This document shows, in pieces, positions 59,889-64,000 of a stretch of DNA of 64,000 nucleotides. Every line of letters begins with the position of its first letter. Within the stretch, counting starts at the first letter, position 1. This DNA is from Flavobacterium stagni (GTDB lineage Bacteria; Bacteroidota; Bacteroidia; Flavobacteriales; Flavobacteriaceae): NCBI RefSeq assembly GCF_004122105.1, contig NZ_SBKN01000002.1:310001-374000 (forward strand), written 5' to 3'. The notes under the pieces are model-generated. The model did not search any database. It was not told the DNA's origin and worked only from the letters and a program-made list of their open reading frames with translations. Position numbers and translations under genes: made by a program.

Positions 59889-61625
59889 ATGAAGTATTAC
59901 GTAACCCTTATTGCCTTGTGCATCGCACCTTTTGTTTGTTCACAGTCTTACGGTGAATTTAAAGTACATGATAACGGCCTTATTTATTCCGAAACAGCCG
60001 TTGGAAAATTGATACATATTGTTGACTCCTTGAATCTCAAATTTAAAGTCTGCGATCTTTCAAAAAATTTTCAAAGTTTGCCCCAAGCTCAAGGATATTA
60101 TGTTGAATTAGAAGGACCTCGCTGTAAAGAAGCTGTGGCTGATTTAAAGTCAGGGATGTCTGCTGATGTTTTTATTCAAAAGTATCAACCCGAACACAGT
60201 TCACTTTTGTCAATTCTTCAACAAGAATACATCAATTACGAAAAACGGCCAATGATTACTTGGCGGATGTTGGATGTTTTGCAACAAAAGGACTATGAAG
60301 TAGAACTTCCTAAAGACGAATACAAAACCCAGTTTTCGGGTCCCTTAAAGCAAAAATGGGTATATCATTACAAGGTATATGAATATGATAAAAGTGAGCA
60401 TTTATCGGCGATGTATTTCTTGTCTTCACCCGAGTCGAAATCCATTCCGTCCCATTATTCTCGAGCCATTCAATATGCTTTGTGCATGATTGATACTACG
60501 CAAACGGTGATGTTAACCGAGAAAGTTAATTATGAACGATTTGATCGCAAGCACACCAAAGCTTTTTTAAAGTTTTGGAATTATTTGGAAAAAAAGTATC
60601 CCCGTGTAAAACCGCGGCCTTACGATTACGAGTTAGGATTTACCTTATCTCAGTTGAATGACTATGAGATGCCAGATAGTACAGCGACTTTCCCCTATGA
60701 TACTATCGCGGATATCGATTTTGTCACGGTAGATTCCACAGCTGTCGATACTGCAATCGTCGATACTACAGTTGTTGATACCACTGCGGCCGCATTTCCT
60801 TATGTACCCCCCAAACCTTCCCGATTATATCGGCGTTTACAACGAATGACTAAAGAAGAGCGACAACAATTAAGGGCTCAAAATGATGCGAATTATCGAT
60901 ATAATTATGAGCAGGATAGTATTTGGGATTCCCATTTAGCAGAGCAGGTTCAAAAGCTCTATACATCCGACAAAAAATTTAGCAGTCTATTACTCGCTGC
61001 CTATGAAGATGCGATACGTAACTCGCATTCTGACGCTAACTTAGAAAGGGTGGTTGCATGGACACTTGGTAGACGAGAAGCTTTAGAAATGAAACGTCGA
61101 CGTCGGGTGATTGGCGGTTGCAGTATGGACCAAGGACCACGCATTCATGCTCAAGAAATTGCTGTTTTAGCTGCAGAAACGACCAAATGGGAAATTTTCC
61201 TTAGAAGTCATTTGGATATTATGAACGATCGCTTTGAACGTGTTAGTGATGGAAGTTATGCCTATGCGGGACGTAAAACCTATATCCGTGAATTGGAGGT
61301 GCTTGATATTAATCTGATTGATTTGATTGTCGGCATTACTTTACGAATCGATAATCCTTCACCAAACCATTATTACAGTTCGATCAGTCGCATGGGGCGA
61401 GCTTTGGCGGAATCCCAAGATCGGGAGCGTATAGAACGAACAATCTTAGAAGCCGTTTCGGCAACCGACTTAGATGTGTACAACCGACAATTGTTTTACT
61501 ATTTATATATGAATTACGTATACAATTTACCCGATAAGACACAACGAGAGGTTGCTGGAATGCGACTCAATGCACTACTACCTACTTTACCTTTCTCTGC
61601 AAAAGGGTATGTAGAGGAAAAGTAA
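59889..61625 (+). CDS. Hypothetical exported protein
   Basis: The 578-residue protein has a signal peptide (YYVTLIALCIAPFVCSQ). The N-terminal half has a compact alpha/beta part; residues 281-302 form a VDTT-type linker (VDSTAVDTAIVDTTVVDTTA), and the C-terminal part is helical and charged, with EAALEMKRRRRVIGGCSMDQ-like text near 400. No known domain is recognised. It has a promoter-poor start 23 bp after the Gre-like gene and its own terminator, so co-transcription with that gene is likely. Confidence 0.7.
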   Translation: MKYYVTLIALCIAPFVCSQSYGEFKVHDNGLIYSETAVGKLIHIVDSLNLKFKVCDLSKNFQSLPQAQGYYVELEGPRCKEAVADLKSGMSADVFIQKYQPEHSSLLSILQQEYINYEKRPMITWRMLDVLQQKDYEVELPKDEYKTQFSGPLKQKWVYHYKVYEYDKSEHLSAMYFLSSPESKSIPSHYSRAIQYALCMIDTTQTVMLTEKVNYERFDRKHTKAFLKFWNYLEKKYPRVKPRPYDYELGFTLSQLNDYEMPDSTATFPYDTIADIDFVTVDSTAVDTAIVDTTVVDTTAAAFPYVPPKPSRLYRRLQRMTKEERQQLRAQNDANYRYNYEQDSIWDSHLAEQVQKLYTSDKKFSSLLLAAYEDAIRNSHSDANLERVVAWTLGRREALEMKRRRRVIGGCSMDQGPRIHAQEIAVLAAETTKWEIFLRSHLDIMNDRFERVSDGSYAYAGRKTYIRELEVLDINLIDLIVGITLRIDNPSPNHYYSSISRMGRALAESQDRERIERTILEAVSATDLDVYNRQLFYYLYMNYVYNLPDKTQREVAGMRLNALLPTLPFSAKGYVEEK

Positions 61626-61647
61626 GCAACTTTCAAATTCTAAAAAG

Positions 61648-61676
61648 AACCGTTCAGAAATGAGCGGTTTTCTTTT
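61648..61676 (+). terminator. Terminator after the hypothetical exported protein gene
   Basis: AACCGTTCA and TGAGCGGTT pair over 9 bp (one G-U) around GAAA, followed by TTTCTTTT. Confidence 0.75.
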
Positions 61677-61721
61677 ATATTGTATAGTATTCTTCAATTA
61701 TTGTTTTAATAATAAACTAAA

Positions 61722-61754
61722 TTTAGATTTATAGTTTTAAAAATATAATCTAAA
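61722..61754. promoter_or_regulatory. Inverted repeat upstream of asnB
   Basis: TTTAGATTTATA and TATAATCTAAA are inverted copies with one extra base in the left arm and a 10-nt spacer. It lies about 50 bp before the asnB ATG and could be an operator. An imperfect -7 sequence, CAATTTTG, lies just downstream. Confidence 0.4.
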
Positions 61755-61800
61755 CTACAATTTTGCTTTCACAATAAAACAATAATAAAAGAATACGAGT

Positions 61801-63417
61801 ATGTGTGGATTTTTAGCCATTATAGGAAAAGGAAAAGACGAGCAATTGGTGAAAGCACTTTCAAATCGTATGGCCCATCGCGGACCCGATGAAAGTGATA
61901 TCCATGTTACTGAAAATGGACATATCTTAAGCCATGAACGTTTATCAATTATCGATTTACATTCGGGCAAACAACCCATTCAAGGTTCGAAGTCGGCTTG
62001 GATGGTACATAATGGCGAAATCTACAACCATCAAGCATTGCGTGAAGGCGTATTGAAAGAACATTCGTTCCGCACCAAATCCGATTCGGAAGTGATTGTG
62101 CATTTGTATGAAGAATTTGGATACGACTTCGTCGACCAATTGGATGGTGACTTCGCTTTTGTGGTGGTTGATGGCGATGATTACATTGCAGGTCGCGATC
62201 CACTTGGGGTGAAACCTTTATATTACGGAATGGACGAACGTGGACGTATGTATTTTGCGTCAGAGATGAAACCGTTGGCGGATCAATGCAAAACGTTTTC
62301 CACTTTTCCTCCCGGACATTATTACACACCCGAAACCGGTTTTGTGAAATACTACAAACCCCAATACGAAGATTATACCGCTTGTGTGGAAGAAGCCGAC
62401 TTGGCGCTGCTTCGCGAAAAATTGACCGAAGCTACCCGTAAACGTTTGATGAGTGATGTACCAATTGGCGTATTGTTGTCTGGCGGTTTGGATTCTTCAT
62501 TAACGTCTTCCATCGCTTCGCGTTTGTTGAAAGAACAAGGCAAATCCTTGCATTCGTTTTCGATTGGGTTGGATCCTAACGCGCCCGATGCGGTAGCGGC
62601 TCGTAAAGTAGCTGAATTTTTGGGTACTGAACACCATGAGATTCACTTTACTATCGAACAAGGTATTGAAATTTTAGAAAAACTAGTGTGGCATTTGGAG
62701 ACCTATGATGTGACGTCCATTCGGGCGAGTACACCGATGTATTTCTTGGCCAAAGCCATTACCGAAAAAGGCATTAAGGTGGTGTTGTCAGGTGAAGGTG
62801 CCGATGAGGTGTTTGGCGGGTATTTGTATTTCAGAAATGCGCCCAGCACGGTTGATTTTACCAAAGAAACCATCGAACGCGTTCAGAAGTTATTTACCGC
62901 TGATTTGTTACGTGCTGATAAGTCAACCATGGCGCACGGATTGGAGGCTCGCGTACCGTTTTTGGACAAAGCCTTTTTGGACTATGCGATGTTGATCAAA
63001 GGCGAAGAAAAATTGCCCAAAACCTATGGTGGGGTAGAAAAATACATTTTGCGTAAAGCCTTTGATACTCCTGAGCAACCCTATTTGCCTCAAGAAGTTT
63101 TGTGGCGTCAGAAAGAACAGTTCTCGGATGGCGTTGGCTACAACTGGATTGACACGTTAATCGACTACTGTTCGGCGCAAGTTACCGATGCACAAATGGA
63201 GCAAGCGGCGGAGTTGTTCCCGTACAACACGCCGGCGACGAAAGAAGCCTATTTCTACCGTACCTTATTCCATAAGCATTTCCCACAAATGAGTGCGGCA
63301 CAAACCGTACGCAAGTGGATACCGAAATGGCAAGAAAACCAGGATCCGAGCGGACGTGCCAATGCCGCTCACGTGCAGGCCGATACCGAAATTGCAAAAA
63401 ATCCGATCTCCGCATAA
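61801..63417 (+). CDS. asnB: Asparagine synthase (glutamine-hydrolysing) B
   Basis: AsnB makes asparagine from aspartate with ATP and glutamine. The 538-residue enzyme starts MCGFLA, so Cys2 becomes the N-terminal nucleophile of the class II glutaminase domain. RPDES-type RMAHRGPDESD near 25-35 and the PP-loop VLLSGGLDSSL near 224-234 in the synthase domain are intact, as are GEGADEVFGGY near 331 and the C-terminal ADKSTMAHGLEARVPFLD. It is monocistronic, with an inverted repeat in front and a terminator behind. Confidence 0.96.
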   Translation: MCGFLAIIGKGKDEQLVKALSNRMAHRGPDESDIHVTENGHILSHERLSIIDLHSGKQPIQGSKSAWMVHNGEIYNHQALREGVLKEHSFRTKSDSEVIVHLYEEFGYDFVDQLDGDFAFVVVDGDDYIAGRDPLGVKPLYYGMDERGRMYFASEMKPLADQCKTFSTFPPGHYYTPETGFVKYYKPQYEDYTACVEEADLALLREKLTEATRKRLMSDVPIGVLLSGGLDSSLTSSIASRLLKEQGKSLHSFSIGLDPNAPDAVAARKVAEFLGTEHHEIHFTIEQGIEILEKLVWHLETYDVTSIRASTPMYFLAKAITEKGIKVVLSGEGADEVFGGYLYFRNAPSTVDFTKETIERVQKLFTADLLRADKSTMAHGLEARVPFLDKAFLDYAMLIKGEEKLPKTYGGVEKYILRKAFDTPEQPYLPQEVLWRQKEQFSDGVGYNWIDTLIDYCSAQVTDAQMEQAAELFPYNTPATKEAYFYRTLFHKHFPQMSAAQTVRKWIPKWQENQDPSGRANAAHVQADTEIAKNPISA

Positions 63418-63462
63418 TCGTCAGATTATATATTGAAGTTTAGTTTGTTTGTTTGAAAAATG

Positions 63463-63492
63463 CCCGTAATGCAAGTTGCGGGTGTTTTCTTT
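63463..63492 (+). terminator. Terminator of asnB
   Basis: CCCGTAA and TTGCGGG pair over 7 bp (one G-T) with a 6-nt loop followed by a T-rich stretch. Confidence 0.65.
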
Positions 63493-63733
63493 TTTAATCC
63501 AAAAGGTAAGGAGTAAAAACATCCTTAGGAAATGTTTAAAACCCGGTTTGAAAATGAGGTAAAGAATTGTTGAAATTAGTCCCTTAAAAATCAATAGTTT
63601 AGAAAAGGGATTGAAAATAGGTGTTTTTACAGCTTTATTTTGGATTTAAAAAGCAAAAAGGATATTAAACATAAATGTTGATAACTTACCCCATAAAATG
63701 CCTTAAATCACTTTAAAATCGTCTTTGATTTTT
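63493..63733. other. AT-rich upstream region of gyrB
   Basis: No gene is seen. The sequence is AT-rich with several TTAAAA-type runs and a TTTG at 63724-63727 that is too close to the -7 element to be its -33 box. Confidence 0.4.
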
Positions 63734-63741
63734 TATATTTG
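63734..63741 (+). promoter_or_regulatory. -7 element of gyrB
   Basis: TATATTTG matches TAnnTTTG and ends 29 bp before the gyrB ATG at 63771. Confidence 0.6.
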
Positions 63742-63770
63742 CGTGTTATACAAAATTCCGAGATTTTTTT

Positions 63771-64000
63771 ATGAGCGAAGAAGTAAAAAAGAACGCGTAT
63801 TCCGCCGATAGTATTCAGGCGTTAGAAGGAATGGAGCACGTACGGATGCGTCCGTCCATGTACATCGGAGATACCGGAGTGCGAGGTTTACACCATTTAG
63901 TTTACGAAGTTGTCGATAATTCCATTGATGAGGCGTTGGCGGGTCACTGTGACACCATCAGCGTAACCATCAACACTGATAATTCCATTACTGTTGAAGA
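63771..64000 (+). CDS. gyrB: DNA gyrase subunit B, N-terminal part
   Basis: The gene runs off the right end; 76 residues are visible. They match the N-terminal ATPase region of Gyr[21 protein letters not shown] (opening of the GHKL domain), [20 protein letters not shown] with the catalytic Glu and magnesium-binding Asn, and CDTISVTI. The enzyme introduces negative supercoils. Type II subunit B of topoisomerase IV (ParE) is the alternative, but the [13 protein letters not shown] and [15 protein letters not shown] wording is GyrB-like. Confidence 0.93.
   Translation, partial: MSEEVKKNAYSADSIQALEGMEHVRMRPSMYIGDTGVRGLHHLVYEVVDNSIDEALAGHCDTISVTINTDNSITVE

Overview
This window comes from the chromosome of a member of the Bacteroidota, most probably a Flavobacteriaceae (Flavobacterium-like) bacterium. 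The evidence is a gliding-type C-terminal sorting domain of the type IX secretion system, a fused cytochrome cbb3 oxidase subunit CcoNO followed by a one-heme CcoP, DUF5606 and DUF349 proteins, an OstA-like lipoprotein-export protein, and promoters carrying the Bacteroidota -7 element TAnnTTTG instead of a sigma70 -10 box. No tRNA, rRNA, CRISPR array, insertion sequence or prophage is visible.

Layout. 0-7.2 kb: housekeeping genes (partial nucleosidase, dapD, a DxD glycosyltransferase, an NlpE/META lipoprotein, ruvX, def, a DUF5606 gene, mazG, an amino-acid permease). 7.4-17.2 kb: a microaerobic respiration block, with a Crp/Fnr regulator divergent from ccoI, then ccoS-ccoNO-ccoQ-ccoP-ccoG-ccoH, a TauE/SafE-like membrane protein and a DUF465 gene. 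17.4-21.2 kb: an AT-rich accessory island holding a P-loop ATPase fused to a PD-(D/E)XK-like nuclease tail (candidate defence gene), a lipoprotein and two small membrane proteins, one of them bracketed by near-identical hairpin repeats. 21.2-42.1 kb: a lipoprotein, hemN, a DUF349 protein, aroE, a TPR protein, a class III aminotransferase, ostA, a GH13 amylase, purA, fur, relA/spoT, a serine hydrolase, a SpoU methyltransferase and a T9SS-secreted protein. 42.2-53.1 kb: a surface-glycan cluster in four overlapping transcription units (FemAB-like, FdtB-like, Wzx flippase; GT, GT-C, UbiA, HAD; GT4, FdtA-like, GT4; GT2 coupled to ftsE). 54.5-64 kb: a TPR/outer-membrane barrel pair, a Gre-like protein, an unknown exported protein, asnB and the start of gyrB.

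How parts work together. The best supported system-level result is regulatory. The same 14-bp palindrome, ATGATNNNTGTCAT, lies upstream of ccoI, ccoS and hemN, and in all three its centre is exactly 36.5 bp from the last G of a TAnnTTTG-type -7 element. That is the geometry of a class II Crp/Fnr activator, and the fnr-like gene lies next to one of the sites. The three targets supply copper to, build, and provide heme for a high-affinity oxidase, so this is a coherent low-oxygen regulon.

The most likely undescribed element is the ATPase-nuclease gene at 17675-19057 and its AT-rich surroundings. Intergenic DNA is also unusual: many spacers are filled with degenerate short-phrase repeats of several distinct families.
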